Source of the DNA: Polyangium fumosum
GTDB taxonomy: Bacteria > Myxococcota_A > Polyangia > Polyangiales > Polyangiaceae
Reading direction: 5' to 3'
DNA length: 64,000 bases
Assembly (NCBI RefSeq): GCF_005144585.1
Contig: NZ_SSMQ01000015.1
Coordinates: 62,001-126,000, forward strand
The translations under genes were made by a program, and so were the position numbers. The notes under the pieces are model-generated. The model saw only the letters and a list, made by a program, of their open reading frames with translations, was not told the DNA's origin and made no database searches. Below, piece by piece: positions 23,190 to 32,679 of this stretch (its first letter is position 1; each line of letters opens with the position of its first letter).

Positions 23190-24515
23190 ATGAAGACACG
23201 CGCTTGCGCCACCGCCTTGTTCCTTTCGCTCACGGTCCCTGCCCTCCTCGGCGAGGCCGGGATCGCCCCCGACCTCATGGAAGCACGTGCCTTCGCCCAG
23301 GCGGACGCCGTGACCGAGGTCGCTCGACAACGCTACGAAGAGGGCGTGAAGGCGTTCGACGCCGGTCGCTTCGAGGACGCGCGCTCCGCGTTCCTGCAAG
23401 CCTACGCGCTGAAGCGCCACCCCGCCGTGCTGCTCAACCTCGGCCAGAGCGAGCTGCGCTCGAACCACCCCGAGGACGCAGGCATGCACCTGCAGCAGTT
23501 CCTCCGCGACATGCCCTCGGCCTCGCCCGATCAGAAGACCGTCGCCGAGAAGGGCATCAACGACGCGAAGAAGAAGACCGGGCACATCGTGGTGATCGTC
23601 GACGCGAACGGCGCCGATGTGTCCGTCGACGGCACGAGCTACGGCAAGTCGCCGCTGCTCAACGTGATCTTCGTCAAGCCGGGCGCGCACACGGTCACGG
23701 CGACGTACGGCGGCAAGACCGCCACCACGAAGGTCGACGCGAAACAAGGCTCGGCCACCGCGGCGAACCTCGTGCTCGGCGTCGGTGGTGCAGCTTCGCC
23801 TCCGCCTCCGCCGCCGCCCCCGCCGCCTCCGCCGCCTCCGCCGGCCGCGTCGCCCACGCCCGCGCCCGCGCAGACGTCGCCGACGCCCGCCGCGAACCCG
23901 TACGGCACGCCTTCGAGCGCGCCACCCGCGGGCCCCGCGGGCGCGAGCTCCGGCCTCCCGCCGGTCGACGCGCCCGTGCTCACGCCGCAGGGTCCGGACG
24001 GCAGCGGCGACACGACGACGGGCACGCGAGAGCCGTTCCTGAAGTGGTACACGCACAAGCCGCTCGCGTGGGTCGGCTCGGGCGTCGCGGTGATCGGCCT
24101 CGGCCTCGGCATCGGCTTCTCGATCGGCGCGAGCGTCGCGAGCGGCAAGGCCGACCAGCACGCCGCCGAGATCCGCACGTTCGCGTCGACCGATCCGAGC
24201 ACGAACTTCGGCAAGAACCCGCCCTGCGGATCGACCGAGACGTCCGGCAGCGATCTGCCGAACTACGAGCAGGCCTGCGGCGTGCTGCGCAAGGATCTCT
24301 CCGACTACGACACGAACGTCGCCGTCGCCACGACGGGCTGGGTGCTCTTCGGCGTCGGCGCGATCGGCACGGGCGTCTACGCGCTGCTCGACTGGTACCT
24401 GCCGAAGAAGAGCTCGACCTCGACGACCGCGTCGAACGACGGCCCGCGTATCCTCGCGGTCTCGCCGAGCGTCTCGTCGACGTATCAAGGGCTCGGCGTC
24501 GTCGGCACGTTCTGA
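23190..24515 (+). CDS. TPR and PEGA-domain envelope protein
   Basis: A 441-residue protein with a signal peptide (cleavage probably near AFAQA). A TPR-like repeat follows (YEEGVKAFDAGRFEDARSAFLQAYALKRHPAVLLNLGQ), then a PEGA-like beta domain (GHIVVIVDANGADVSVDGTSYGKSPL, LVKPGAHTVTA pattern). A Pro-rich stretch of about 15 prolines leads to two transmembrane helices, near residues 290-315 and 385-405, separated by a loop with two Cys. This architecture is frequent in myxobacteria. The PEGA domain probably binds cell-wall or surface polymers. The last 31 bases overlap the 3' end of the convergent sigma54-activator gene. Confidence 0.75.
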   Translation: MKTRACATALFLSLTVPALLGEAGIAPDLMEARAFAQADAVTEVARQRYEEGVKAFDAGRFEDARSAFLQAYALKRHPAVLLNLGQSELRSNHPEDAGMHLQQFLRDMPSASPDQKTVAEKGINDAKKKTGHIVVIVDANGADVSVDGTSYGKSPLLNVIFVKPGAHTVTATYGGKTATTKVDAKQGSATAANLVLGVGGAASPPPPPPPPPPPPPPPAASPTPAPAQTSPTPAANPYGTPSSAPPAGPAGASSGLPPVDAPVLTPQGPDGSGDTTTGTREPFLKWYTHKPLAWVGSGVAVIGLGLGIGFSIGASVASGKADQHAAEIRTFASTDPSTNFGKNPPCGSTETSGSDLPNYEQACGVLRKDLSDYDTNVAVATTGWVLFGVGAIGTGVYALLDWYLPKKSSTSTTASNDGPRILAVSPSVSSTYQGLGVVGTF

Positions 24516-25789
24516 GACGACGTCGCCGCGTCTCCCGCGGCGCGCAGCAGATCCCGCATCGTCGATCGCGGGACCGACGCGCGCCGCGCCGCTTCGCTCG
24601 TATTCCTCCCTGCCTCCTCGAAGATCCGTCGCGCGTCGTCGGGACGAAGTTTGACCCGGCGTCCGCCTCGCTCCGCGAGCACCGAGGTCACGTGCTCGGC
24701 CAGGATCACGCCCGGCGTGCGTAACGCCGCCTGCACGATCACGTTCCGCAGCTCGCGCACGTTGCCCGGCCAGCTCGAAGCGCGCAGCGCCGCGAGCGCG
24801 CCGGGCGCGAACTCGCGCGGGCCGATCTCCGAGGTCGCGAGCAGGTGCATGCAGATCGCCGCGATGTCCTCCGTGCGCTCGCGCAGCGCTGGCACGCGCA
24901 CGAGGCACACCGCGAGCCGCTCGTACAGATCTGCCCGGAAGCGCCGCGCCGCCACCATCTGCTCGAGCGGCTCGCACGTCGCCACCACGAGCCGCACATC
25001 GACGGGCATGGCCGCCTCCGCCCCGAGCGGCCGCACGAGCCCCTCCTCCACCACGCGCAGGAGCTTCGCTTGCACGTCGAGCGGCAGCGCCGCGATCTCG
25101 TCGAGGAACAACGTGCCTTGATGCGCCTCCCGGAACGCGCCTCGCCGATCGCGGAGCGCGCCCGTGAACGCGCCGCGCTGGTGGCCGAAGAGCTCCGACT
25201 CCGCGAGCTCGCGCGAGATCGTCGCTGCGTTCAGCACGACGAACGGTTTGTCCTTGCGCGCGCTCTCGTCATGCAGCGCGCGCGCCACGAGGTCCTTGCC
25301 CGTCCCCGACTCGCCGCGGATCATCACGGGCAGCTTGAGCGGCGCGAGCCTGCGCACCGCGCCGCCGAGCCTCCGCATCGGCGCGCTCCGCCCCACGAGG
25401 TGCGCGAGCGGCGCGCCCCGATGCGCCTCGACCGCGAGCGTGCTGCCCTCGACGCGCACGACGGCGCGGCCTAGCTCGACCGCGCTCCCCGTCGAGAGAA
25501 ACGCCCGCGCCACGCGTGTCCCCGCGACCCGCATCCCGTTGCGGGATCCGAGATCGACCGCCTCGATCACGCTGCCTCGATGCACGAGCGCCGCGTGGCG
25601 CGCGCTCACCGTGCGCTCGACGAGCCGCACGTCCACGCCCTCGCCCGAGCCGAGCACGATCTCCTCGCCGGGACCGAGCCGCGCCGCGCGCTCCTGCCCG
25701 CCGTCGTCCACCCAGATCCATGCGGCGCCGAGCGCCGCCTCGCCCCCGCCGATCTCCACCGTCGCGTCTCGCGCACGTTCGTCCTTCAC
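24485..25789 (-). CDS. Sigma54-dependent transcriptional activator with FHA domain
   Basis: A 434-residue enhancer-binding protein. The N-terminal FHA domain (about residues 25-122) has the phosphothreonine-binding signature SARHAAL and GSRNGMRV. The AAA+ domain has Walker A GESGTGK (159-165), the sigma54-contacting loop GAFTGA (206-211) and Walker B TLFLDE. The C terminus holds a Fis-type helix-turn-helix (IFEEAGRNTSEAARRASVPRS). FHA instead of a receiver implies control by Ser/Thr kinases, which is common in myxobacteria. The GTG start has GGAG five bases upstream; the longer open frame upstream is not protein-like. It overlaps the convergent PEGA protein gene by 31 bases. Confidence 0.92.
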   Translation of the reverse strand: MKDERARDATVEIGGGEAALGAAWIWVDDGGQERAARLGPGEEIVLGSGEGVDVRLVERTVSARHAALVHRGSVIEAVDLGSRNGMRVAGTRVARAFLSTGSAVELGRAVVRVEGSTLAVEAHRGAPLAHLVGRSAPMRRLGGAVRRLAPLKLPVMIRGESGTGKDLVARALHDESARKDKPFVVLNAATISRELAESELFGHQRGAFTGALRDRRGAFREAHQGTLFLDEIAALPLDVQAKLLRVVEEGLVRPLGAEAAMPVDVRLVVATCEPLEQMVAARRFRADLYERLAVCLVRVPALRERTEDIAAICMHLLATSEIGPREFAPGALAALRASSWPGNVRELRNVIVQAALRTPGVILAEHVTSVLAERGGRRVKLRPDDARRIFEEAGRNTSEAARRASVPRSTMRDLLRAAGDAATSSQNVPTTPSP

Positions 25790-25844
25790 GAACGCTCCAT
25801 CGACACGACAGGGGTCGTGGTTGCGTAAAAACGTCGCGCTCGCT

Positions 25845-26597
25845 TCAGAACGCCGCGGCGACCGTGGCCGGCGTGCGCACCTTTCCGCCGCGGAGCGGGT
25901 CGAACGTGACGCGCAAACCCACCTGGAAAAACCCGTAGACGCTCGGCGACGTCCCCGCATCCGGGCGCAGCCGGTACGAGCCGACCGTCCCTTCGAGAAA
26001 CGGCCCGAAGCCAAAGACCGGGTGCGGGTAGAACGTGCCGCCCAGCGTGATCCGCGCGAAATCGATGCCCTGCGAGCGGCCGATGCCAAACGCCGGGGCC
26101 GCGCCGGTCTCGGGCGCTTCGATGAGCGACGTGCGGAAGCCCACGCCGTAGCTCGCCCAGGGATCAAACGCGATGCCCTGCGCCAGGTGGTAGACGAGGC
26201 GCATCCCCACGCCGAGCGTGCTGCCCGAGCACCCCGCGCAGGCCGCGCCGCCGCCGAGCATGCCGTAGCTTCCATCGAGCTCGAAGGACACGTGCCGGCT
26301 CAGGCCGAAGCCGAGCCCGAGCGAGACCCCGGGCCCGCCGGACACGAGATCACTCGCTGTCACACCCGAGGCGATGCTGCCGAGGGGCACGACGTAGCTG
26401 CCTCCCAGGGACAGGAGGAAGGCCCCTTTGCGCCAGTCGGGCGCGTAGGCCCTCGGGGTCCCGGCGCCCGGCTCCGGCGGCTCCTCGACCTCGGCGGGCT
26501 CTTCCCGGGCCGGATCGGGCGTCTGCGCGAGGGCGGGCAAGGGGGCCACGACGAGCGCGGCGGCGACGAACGCGCGAAAGGAGCGGGGGAGCGTCAC
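25845..26597 (-). CDS. Outer-membrane beta-barrel protein
   Basis: A 250-residue protein with a clear signal peptide (cleavage after PALAQ). A short Glu/Pro segment follows, then alternating amphipathic strands typical of small beta-barrels: GAFLLSLGGSYVVPLG, GVSLGLGFGLSRHVSFELDG, YGVGFRTSLIE. The protein ends in a strand followed by a short Ala-rich tail. A loop holds a Cys pair (CAGC). No specific family is evident. It is the upstream neighbour of the FHA-sigma54 regulator on the same strand, 55 bases apart, and the two may be cotranscribed. Confidence 0.65.
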   Translation of the reverse strand: MTLPRSFRAFVAAALVVAPLPALAQTPDPAREEPAEVEEPPEPGAGTPRAYAPDWRKGAFLLSLGGSYVVPLGSIASGVTASDLVSGGPGVSLGLGFGLSRHVSFELDGSYGMLGGGAACAGCSGSTLGVGMRLVYHLAQGIAFDPWASYGVGFRTSLIEAPETGAAPAFGIGRSQGIDFARITLGGTFYPHPVFGFGPFLEGTVGSYRLRPDAGTSPSVYGFFQVGLRVTFDPLRGGKVRTPATVAAAF

Positions 26598-26784
26598 GGC
26601 AGGGCTCTAGAACGACCACGGCCCGCGCGCAAAGCGCAAAGCGCACGGCCCTCGGGAACCTTGTTCGACCGCCGCGTATGAGCGCGCCCACGACGGAGGG
26701 GGGGGACGGAGGGGGGCCCCCCGCGGGAGACGACACGAGGAACTAGCCGAGGACCAGGGATCGGCCGCTATAATCGCGTGCCGC

Positions 26785-27939
26785 ATGTCCAAGACCCAGC
26801 CGCGCCACGCCCTTCGCCTCGTGGCAGCGGGCATGACCGACGTAGGCCGCCAGCGCAGGCACAACGAAGACAACGTGCTCGTGGCGCAAAGCCTCGACCT
26901 CTTCGTGGTGGCCGACGGCATGGGCGGACATTCCACGGGGCACGTCGCGAGCGCCCTCACCGCGACGTCGATGCAGAACTTCTTCGAGGCGACGGAGCAA
27001 GGGGTTCTCCCCTTGCCCACGCCGAACGACGAGGCCGATCTGCCGCGCCACGCCGAACGACTCGCGCAGGCCGTTCGCAAGGCCAACCGCGACGTCTACG
27101 AGATCTCGTCGACGCACAAAGAGCACCGCGGCATGGGCTCGACGATCGTCGCGATCCACTACGACGGCGGCGAGAGCCTGCACATCGCGCACGTCGGCGA
27201 CAGCCGCTGCTACCGCATCCGCGACGGCGGGATCGAGCAGCTCACGCGCGACCACTCGCTCATCAACGACGCGCTCGCGCTCAAGCCCGACCTCACCGAG
27301 GAGGAGCTCGCGCGCTTGCCGAAGAACGTGATCACGCGCGCGCTCGGCATGAAGGACGCGGTGAAGGTCGACGTGCAGACCGTGAAGATCGAGCCGGGCG
27401 ACATGTTCCTGCTCTGCTCGGATGGTCTAAGTGGTATGATCTCCAACGATCAGATCCTCGAGGTCTTTGATCTGACGGGGGATCTCTCGGAGGCCTGCGA
27501 GCTGCTCATCGCGATGGCGAACGAGGCGGGCGGCGTCGACAACATCTCGGCGCTGCTCGTCCGCGCCGACGACACGCCGCCGCCCTCCGAGGCGCACATC
27601 TCCGCGATGGAGGTCGACGCGCCGGAGCTCGCCGTCGAGGAGGTCGCCGCGTCGATCCCGTTCTCGCAGCGGTACCGCGACATCCAGGACATGCGCTCGT
27701 ACCGCCCGCCCCCCGGCGATCCCATCGACGAGGTGGTCGTCGGGACCGAGCTCGACGGGCTGCGCGAGGTGATGACGCCGGATGATCTCGCCATGCTCGC
27801 GGCCGGCGGCGACGTCGAGACCGAGGGCCCGCGCTCGATCGACGAGATCCGCGTGGCGCGCTGCAGGCGCTGCGATCACGAGCTCTACGTCGGCAACACC
27901 TTCTGCACCGAGTGCGGCACGAAGATCGAAAGCGATTGA
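26785..27939 (+). CDS. PP2C Ser/Thr phosphatase with C-terminal zinc ribbon
   Basis: A 384-residue protein. The PP2C domain (residues 8-260) shows the metal-binding motifs RRHNEDN, VVADGMGGH, GSTIVA, HVGDSRCYR, LCSDGLSG and GGVDNIS, so all catalytic Asp residues are present. A linker of about 90 residues, perhaps a regulatory segment, follows. The last 30 residues form a zinc ribbon (CRRC, then CTEC). It should dephosphorylate substrates of the many Hanks-type kinases. Its stop and the start of the next gene share the A of TGATG, so the subtilase is translationally coupled. A TATAAT-like sequence lies 10 bases before the ATG. Confidence 0.93.
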   Translation: MSKTQPRHALRLVAAGMTDVGRQRRHNEDNVLVAQSLDLFVVADGMGGHSTGHVASALTATSMQNFFEATEQGVLPLPTPNDEADLPRHAERLAQAVRKANRDVYEISSTHKEHRGMGSTIVAIHYDGGESLHIAHVGDSRCYRIRDGGIEQLTRDHSLINDALALKPDLTEEELARLPKNVITRALGMKDAVKVDVQTVKIEPGDMFLLCSDGLSGMISNDQILEVFDLTGDLSEACELLIAMANEAGGVDNISALLVRADDTPPPSEAHISAMEVDAPELAVEEVAASIPFSQRYRDIQDMRSYRPPPGDPIDEVVVGTELDGLREVMTPDDLAMLAAGGDVETEGPRSIDEIRVARCRRCDHELYVGNTFCTECGTKIESD

Positions 27940-29081
27940 TGCCCGAGAGCGGCCCCTCGAGCACACGCACGCGCGTCCTGCCGATCGCCGAGCGCCTCGA
28001 CGCGGACACGAAGTACGCGGGGCGCGGCGTCACGATCGCGTTCCTCGACTCGGGCTTTTACGCGCACCCCGATCTTACGACACCGTACAATCGCATCGCC
28101 GCGTACCATGACCTCTTCGCGCCGCGCGCGGGGCTCGAAGCGCTCGAGCGCTCGGACGTCTCGTCGTGGCACGGCATGATGACGAGCGTCGTCGCCGCGG
28201 GGAACGGCGCGCTCTCGGCGGGGCAGTTCCGCGGCCTCGCCTGGGAGGCGAACGTCGTGCTCGTGAAGGTCGGCTCCGCGCACCGCATCGTGCACGACGA
28301 CATCCGCCGCGGCCTCGACTGGGTCCTCGCGAACCGCGAGCGCTACGGCATCCGCGTCCTCAACATCTCGTGCGGCGGCGACTACGAAGAATCGTTCCTC
28401 ACCGATCCGCTCTCGCGCGCGGCCGACGAAGCTTCGCGCCAAGGCATCGTCGTCGTCGCGGCGGCCGGCAACGCGGGGCACCTCGCCGATCATCAGGTCC
28501 TGCCGCCGGCCAGCGCGCCGAGCGTCCTCGCGGTCGGCGGGCTCGACGACGGCGGCGCGGGGCAGCGGTCGCAGCACTACCACTCGTCGTATGGGCTCAC
28601 GATCGACGGCCTGCAGAAGCCCGAGCTCATCGCGCCGGCGATCTGGGTCGCCGCGCCGATCCTCCCCGGCACGACCACGGCGGCCGAGGCGCGCCTCCTC
28701 AAGCGGCTTGACGAAGCCTCGGACGACAAGCTCTTCGCTCTGCTCGACGCGCACGCCGGCGCGGACGCCGATCTCGACGCGATCGCGGGCCGCCGCGAGC
28801 CGTACCTCGTGCGCCAGATCGTCGCCGCGAAGCTCCGCGATCGGAGGGTCCTCTCGGGCCACTACAAGCACGTCGACGGCACGAGCTTCGCGGCGCCGAT
28901 CGTGGCGAGCGTGGTCGCGCAGATGCTCGAAGCGAACCCCGCGCTGCGCCCGCACCAGGTGCGGCGCATCCTCATGACGACGGCGCGTGGCACGCCCGGG
29001 ATCGCGCTCGAACGGCAGGGCTGGGGTGTGGTGCAGCCGCGCGCCGCCGTGGAAGCGGCGCGCGGCATGGGCGCGGGCTAG
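27939..29081 (+). CDS. Cytoplasmic subtilisin-like (S8) serine protease
   Basis: A 380-residue S8 family protease. The triad is complete: Asp37 in AFLDSGF, His78 in SWHGMMTS and Ser316 in DGTSFAAP; the oxyanion Asn lies in AAAGNAG. There is no signal peptide and no propeptide, so it probably acts in the cytoplasm. An insertion of about 60 residues, mostly helical and charged (AEARLLKRLDEASDDKLFALLD), lies shortly before the catalytic Ser. Translational coupling to a PP2C phosphatase is unusual and suggests a joint regulatory task. Confidence 0.92.
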   Translation: MPESGPSSTRTRVLPIAERLDADTKYAGRGVTIAFLDSGFYAHPDLTTPYNRIAAYHDLFAPRAGLEALERSDVSSWHGMMTSVVAAGNGALSAGQFRGLAWEANVVLVKVGSAHRIVHDDIRRGLDWVLANRERYGIRVLNISCGGDYEESFLTDPLSRAADEASRQGIVVVAAAGNAGHLADHQVLPPASAPSVLAVGGLDDGGAGQRSQHYHSSYGLTIDGLQKPELIAPAIWVAAPILPGTTTAAEARLLKRLDEASDDKLFALLDAHAGADADLDAIAGRREPYLVRQIVAAKLRDRRVLSGHYKHVDGTSFAAPIVASVVAQMLEANPALRPHQVRRILMTTARGTPGIALERQGWGVVQPRAAVEAARGMGAG

Positions 29082-29087
29082 CGCTCG

Positions 29088-30317
29088 TTACTGGCCGAAG
29101 AGACCACCGAACGGGTTCGGCGCCCCGCCCGTCATGCGCCACGAGTTCGCCGTCTGCTGCACGATCGGCAGGCGCACCATCGGGTGCGGGTGCGTGCGCT
29201 CGAAGTTGAAGACGATCGTCGCGGGCGTGAGCTGATCGAGGTTCGCGAAGAACTGCAGCGTGAGCACCGCGCCGCCCTCGGTCATGCGGTAGCCGTTCTG
29301 GCGACGCGCGCCTGCGGAGAGGAGGTTGTTCGTCCCGGCCACGTCGGCGGCGATCTCGTTCGGCTGGTTGAACGCGGGGAGCGTGCGCGAGAGCAGCCTG
29401 CCGAGATCGGCGGGGTTCACGCCGCGGCTGCCGCCCTGGTTCGCCGTGCAGCCGAGGTGGCCGAGGTGGTGGTGACCGAGCTCGTGGCCGAGCACGAAGC
29501 CGACCTGCTCGTCGAAGAGCTGGTGCTGGCGCTGCACCTTGCGCGCGTCGATCTGCTGCACCGGATCCACGAAGCCGAGGGGCGGCCTCACCATGGCGCC
29601 CTTCTGCGCGAGCAGCCGCAGGTACTCGTCGAGCTTGCGCGTGCCGAAGATCTCGTCGTTCGCCTTGTACTGCGCGATGTGCGCCTCGATCTCGAGCAGG
29701 CCGTCGGTGATGGCCATGAGCGGCAGCCCCTGATCGTCACACGCCGCGAACGCGTTCACCTCGCCGGGCGTGGGATCGGCGACGAACGGGATGTCGCGCA
29801 CGATGGACTGCTTGTTCGCGGGCAGCGCGGCGATGAGCTCGCCCATCACGACGCCGGCCTGGCTGCGCAGCCAGTTGATGTCGACGAGGTTGATCGGATC
29901 GTTCAGCGGCGTGGTCGGGATCCCGCCGGTCGTCGGCGTCCCCGTCGTCGGCGTCCCCGTCGTCGGCGTCCCCGTCGTGGGGAACGGCCAGGGAAAACCG
30001 GGGAATGGGCTCGTGGGCTGGGGCGCGGGTTGCTGCGGCGTCGTCGTCGGCGTCGTCTGCGGCGGCTGCTGGGGATACCCTTGCTGCGGGTAGCCCTGCT
30101 GCGGGTAGCCCTGCTGCGGGTAGCCCTGCTGCGGGTAGCCCTGCTGCGGGTAGCCTTGTTGCGGCGGGTACTGCCCCGCCGGGGGCTGCGCCTGGCCGTA
30201 GGTCGGCTGCCGGGATTCGCGGCAACCTGCGACGAGCGCCGAGGACAGGGCGAGCGCCGAGGCGCAGAGCGTCAGGAACGGAAGGGGGCCGCGGGGTCGC
30301 GACGCGAACGAAGGCAT
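29088..30317 (-). CDS. M48-type metallopeptidase lipoprotein with repeat linker
   Basis: About 409 residues. A signal peptide with lipobox VAGC is followed by a disordered region with six QQGYP repeats, poly-Thr/Pro, and TTGTP repeats. The peptidase domain carries [10 protein letters not shown] (the HExxH zinc site) and, about 45 residues later, EIAADVAG with the third ligand Glu. The sequence [10 protein letters not shown] near the end is typical of M48/Oma1-like enzymes. It probably works as a lipid-anchored periplasmic protease or quality-control factor. Two ATGs four codons apart are possible starts. It converges with the subtilase gene, six bases apart. Confidence 0.82.
   Translation of the reverse strand: MPSFASRPRGPLPFLTLCASALALSSALVAGCRESRQPTYGQAQPPAGQYPPQQGYPQQGYPQQGYPQQGYPQQGYPQQGYPQQPPQTTPTTTPQQPAPQPTSPFPGFPWPFPTTGTPTTGTPTTGTPTTGGIPTTPLNDPINLVDINWLRSQAGVVMGELIAALPANKQSIVRDIPFVADPTPGEVNAFAACDDQGLPLMAITDGLLEIEAHIAQYKANDEIFGTRKLDEYLRLLAQKGAMVRPPLGFVDPVQQIDARKVQRQHQLFDEQVGFVLGHELGHHHLGHLGCTANQGGSRGVNPADLGRLLSRTLPAFNQPNEIAADVAGTNNLLSAGARRQNGYRMTEGGAVLTLQFFANLDQLTPATIVFNFERTHPHPMVRLPIVQQTANSWRMTGGAPNPFGGLFGQ
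30072..30161 (-). repeat. Six 15-bp tandem repeats inside the M48 lipoprotein gene
   Basis: Six nearly identical in-frame copies of a unit that reads TGCTGCGGGTAGCCC on the + strand, each encoding QQGYP. The copies are much more alike than the surrounding coding sequence, so the array is recent or kept homogeneous. A related five-residue TTGTP repeat is encoded at about 29930-29980. Confidence 0.85.
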
Positions 30318-30617
30318 ACGCACGAGCATAATCCATGGACGGTCCTGCGCCGTTCCTCGCGCAACGCTCCGTTCGCGGAAATGGTGCCTCCCGCGAATCG
30401 CTCCCTGCCGTGAGCCTGCCCTCTCCTCGCCTTGCTCATATCCCACCTCCAGCTACACTGGTCCCGAGAGTCCTCACCGAGGCGTCGCCCGAAGGCGCGC
30501 ATGGGCGAGGGCGAAACGAAACCGTGAACGGCGGACGGTGCCGGCACCGAGGGGCGAGGTGTGCGCTCGTCGGACGGCGCCGTCCGCCGTGAGCAGGGGA
30601 TTGGGGGGAGGTCCATC

Positions 30618-31412
30618 ATGACGAACCGATGGAACGTGATTTGGGTGATCTTCGGCGGCTTGGCGGCGACGGGCGTTGGCTGCGATGCGAACGATCCGGT
30701 CGACGAGGGCGCGGTGCGCAGCACGAGCGACGAGGTGGGCGAGGCCTGGGGGGCGCCCATTGGCGATGTCCCCCTGCCGCCCGGGCCGGGGTGCCGGGGG
30801 TTCCATTGCGCCTCCGCGCTCCCGCCGGGGCGTTGCCTTTACGACAGGGACTGCGCGCTCGCGTGCGTGTTCCCCGCGGACGCCTGTGATGCGGGGATCG
30901 GCGGGTGCCTGGGCTATTGCCTCGCGAACGACCAATGCATCAGCGACCTGTCCTGCGCGGGCGGCCAGCGCTGTCTCGATTGTGCGCTCTCGACGTACAG
31001 CGCGGCTTGTGTCGAGATCTGCGAGCCCATCCCGCCGCCGCCGCCGCCGCCCCCGGTCTTGCCGCCGCCGCCTCCGCCTCCGGTCGAGCCGCCGCCCCCG
31101 GTGATCGTGGAGCCGCCGCCGCCTCCGGTCGAGCCGCCGCCGGTGGTCGTGGAGCCGCCGGTGGTCGTGGAGCCGCCGGTGCAGGAGCCTCCGGTGCAGG
31201 AGCCTCCGGTGCAGGAGCCTCCGGTGCAGGAACCTCCGGTGCAGCAGCCTCCCGTGCAGGAACCCCCGGTGCAGGCGCCTCCGCCGCCTCCGCCGCCGAA
31301 GGACGATTGCCCCCTCGACAAGCCGCCGAAGGGCGGCACCGGGCAGCAGAGCCAACTGCCGACGTCGCCTCCGCCTCCGGCGGGCGGCTCGGACCTCCAG
31401 GTCCCGCGCTGA
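30618..31412 (+). CDS. Cys-rich lipoprotein with polyproline and PPVQE repeat tail
   Basis: A 264-residue lipoprotein. The ATG has GGAGG eight bases upstream and starts a signal peptide with lipobox VGC at about residue 22. The first half of the mature protein contains about a dozen Cys (GCRGFHCASA, GRCLYDRDC, CLGYCLAND, CAGGQRCLDC), probably disulfide-bonded. The second half is polyproline with seven PPVQE-like pentapeptides. No enzymatic motif is visible; it is likely a surface-exposed adhesive or spacer protein. A strong bidirectional terminator follows. Confidence 0.7.
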   Translation: MTNRWNVIWVIFGGLAATGVGCDANDPVDEGAVRSTSDEVGEAWGAPIGDVPLPPGPGCRGFHCASALPPGRCLYDRDCALACVFPADACDAGIGGCLGYCLANDQCISDLSCAGGQRCLDCALSTYSAACVEICEPIPPPPPPPPVLPPPPPPPVEPPPPVIVEPPPPPVEPPPVVVEPPVVVEPPVQEPPVQEPPVQEPPVQEPPVQQPPVQEPPVQAPPPPPPPKDDCPLDKPPKGGTGQQSQLPTSPPPPAGGSDLQVPR

Positions 31413-31424
31413 TTCCACGAAATG

Positions 31425-31463
31425 AAAAAGGGCGCGGGGGTTTCGTCCCCGCGCCCTTTTTTT
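31425..31463. terminator. Strong bidirectional intrinsic terminator
   Basis: AAAAAGGGCGCGGGG, loop GTTTCGT, CCCCGCGCCCTTTTTTT. The stem is about 15 base pairs with an A run on the left and a T run on the right, so it can stop transcription in both directions. It lies between the convergent Pro-rich lipoprotein and VanY-like genes. Confidence 0.9.
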
Positions 31464-31493
31464 GATCGCCGTCCCCCGTGAATCCGCCGTGCC

Positions 31494-32429
31494 TCAGTGC
31501 GCGTGGTCCGAGCAGGCCTCGTGCTCGAGCTCCGGCTGCGCCTCGACGGCGTCGATCGGCAGCGGCACGAAGAACTCCGGATCGTTCGGGTCACGCGAGA
31601 ATGCCTCGGCCTCGCCGTCCTTCCCGTCGTACATGATGGCCGCGCCGCACGTCGCGCCCTTCTCGAAGCCGCCCGCGGGCGACTTCTTCATGCGCGCCTC
31701 CGTCTGCGGGCCCCACGCGCCGTCGACCGAAATCGTGTCGTTCGGGTTGTTTCGGTTCCACAGCCGCTGGAAGGCCTTCACGTCGAGGCCCTTGTAGCTC
31801 ACCGCGCCCGCGCCCGCGTAATCGAAATGCACCGCGTCGCTCGACCCGAGCCACTTGAAGCCCTTGTTCGTCAGGACGGTCTTCCACGAGCTGTATTCGC
31901 TCACGTCGAGCGCGAGGCCCGTCTCGTGATTGCTGGCGCCGGGCTTCGCGGCGAGGCTGATGCTGCAGCGGCCCGTCTGGTACCAGTTGTACAGCATGTA
32001 TTGCTGCGCCACGGTCCGGAGCGCCGAATTGATCGTCATCGTCTTGCCCGTGTTTTCCTTGAGCGCCGCCAGGAGCCGGTCGGCCGCGGGCTTCTCCAGG
32101 TACGCGAACGTCGCGCTGCCGAACGTCACGTTCGACGTCTTCGTGAGCGGCACGTACGCGTCGGGGTTCAGGCAACGCGCCTCGGCGATGATCTGGAGCG
32201 AGAGCCCCTTCACGCTCGAGGTCGAGCAGCTCGAAGCCGCCGCCTGCGCGACGGTGCTGCCGGCCACGGCTTCATCGGCGGTATCGATCGGCTCGGGGGA
32301 TTCCACCCCAGCGGCCTCACCGCCGAGCTCCTCGGGGGGAGCTTCGGCAATGCAGCCCGCAAAGACGGGCGTGGCGACAAGGGCAGCGGCGAGGGCAAGA
32401 ACACGGAATTGGGTCGGGCGAGCGTCCAT
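31494..32429 (-). CDS. D-alanyl-D-alanine carboxypeptidase (VanY/M15B) lipoprotein
   Basis: A 311-residue lipoprotein with lipobox FAGC. The peptidase M15 domain shows SALRTVAQQYMLYNWY, then the zinc site SNHETGLALDVS (His and Asp ligands) and WLGSSDAVHFDY (third His). A peptidoglycan-binding type 1 domain follows (DVKAFQRLWNRNNPNDTISVDGAWGP). It should trim the D-Ala-D-Ala end of stem peptides in the periplasm. The C-terminal tail is acidic and His-containing. Three ATGs exist; this one gives the proper signal peptide. Together with the amidase and the inactive YkuD protein it belongs to the peptidoglycan-directed set in this window. Confidence 0.88.
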   Translation of the reverse strand: MDARPTQFRVLALAAALVATPVFAGCIAEAPPEELGGEAAGVESPEPIDTADEAVAGSTVAQAAASSCSTSSVKGLSLQIIAEARCLNPDAYVPLTKTSNVTFGSATFAYLEKPAADRLLAALKENTGKTMTINSALRTVAQQYMLYNWYQTGRCSISLAAKPGASNHETGLALDVSEYSSWKTVLTNKGFKWLGSSDAVHFDYAGAGAVSYKGLDVKAFQRLWNRNNPNDTISVDGAWGPQTEARMKKSPAGGFEKGATCGAAIMYDGKDGEAEAFSRDPNDPEFFVPLPIDAVEAQPELEHEACSDHAH

Positions 32430-32679
32430 GCCAGCCTCTCCAGCACGAGGCGTGCCGGACGCGCGCGAGGCCTTGGGTCCTCCAATCATCTCGAATGGGC
32501 GCGAAAACGTGGTGGATCGACGATGCACCAGGTGGAAAAAGGATCCACGCTCCGGCCTGCGCCTCCGCGCCGTCGCAATCGCGCGCGCTCTCGGCGTTCG
32601 AAAAAAACTTCACACCGGCGGAGCTTCCGCGTAGAGGTGGGCCGGCGGGCCTGGAAGGCTGAAGGCTCGCCATCTCGCG

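Noticed and set aside
19252-24977. Very long open frames on the minus strand (over 1,000 codons) across the amidase and repeat-protein region
   Set aside because: They are antisense to genes with recognisable domains and consist of low-complexity Arg/Ala/Gly sequence typical of GC-rich shadow frames.
26769-26774. Perfect TATAAT ten bases before the PP2C start codon
   Set aside because: No -35 box at proper distance; chance occurrence or a leaderless transcript cannot be separated from sequence alone.
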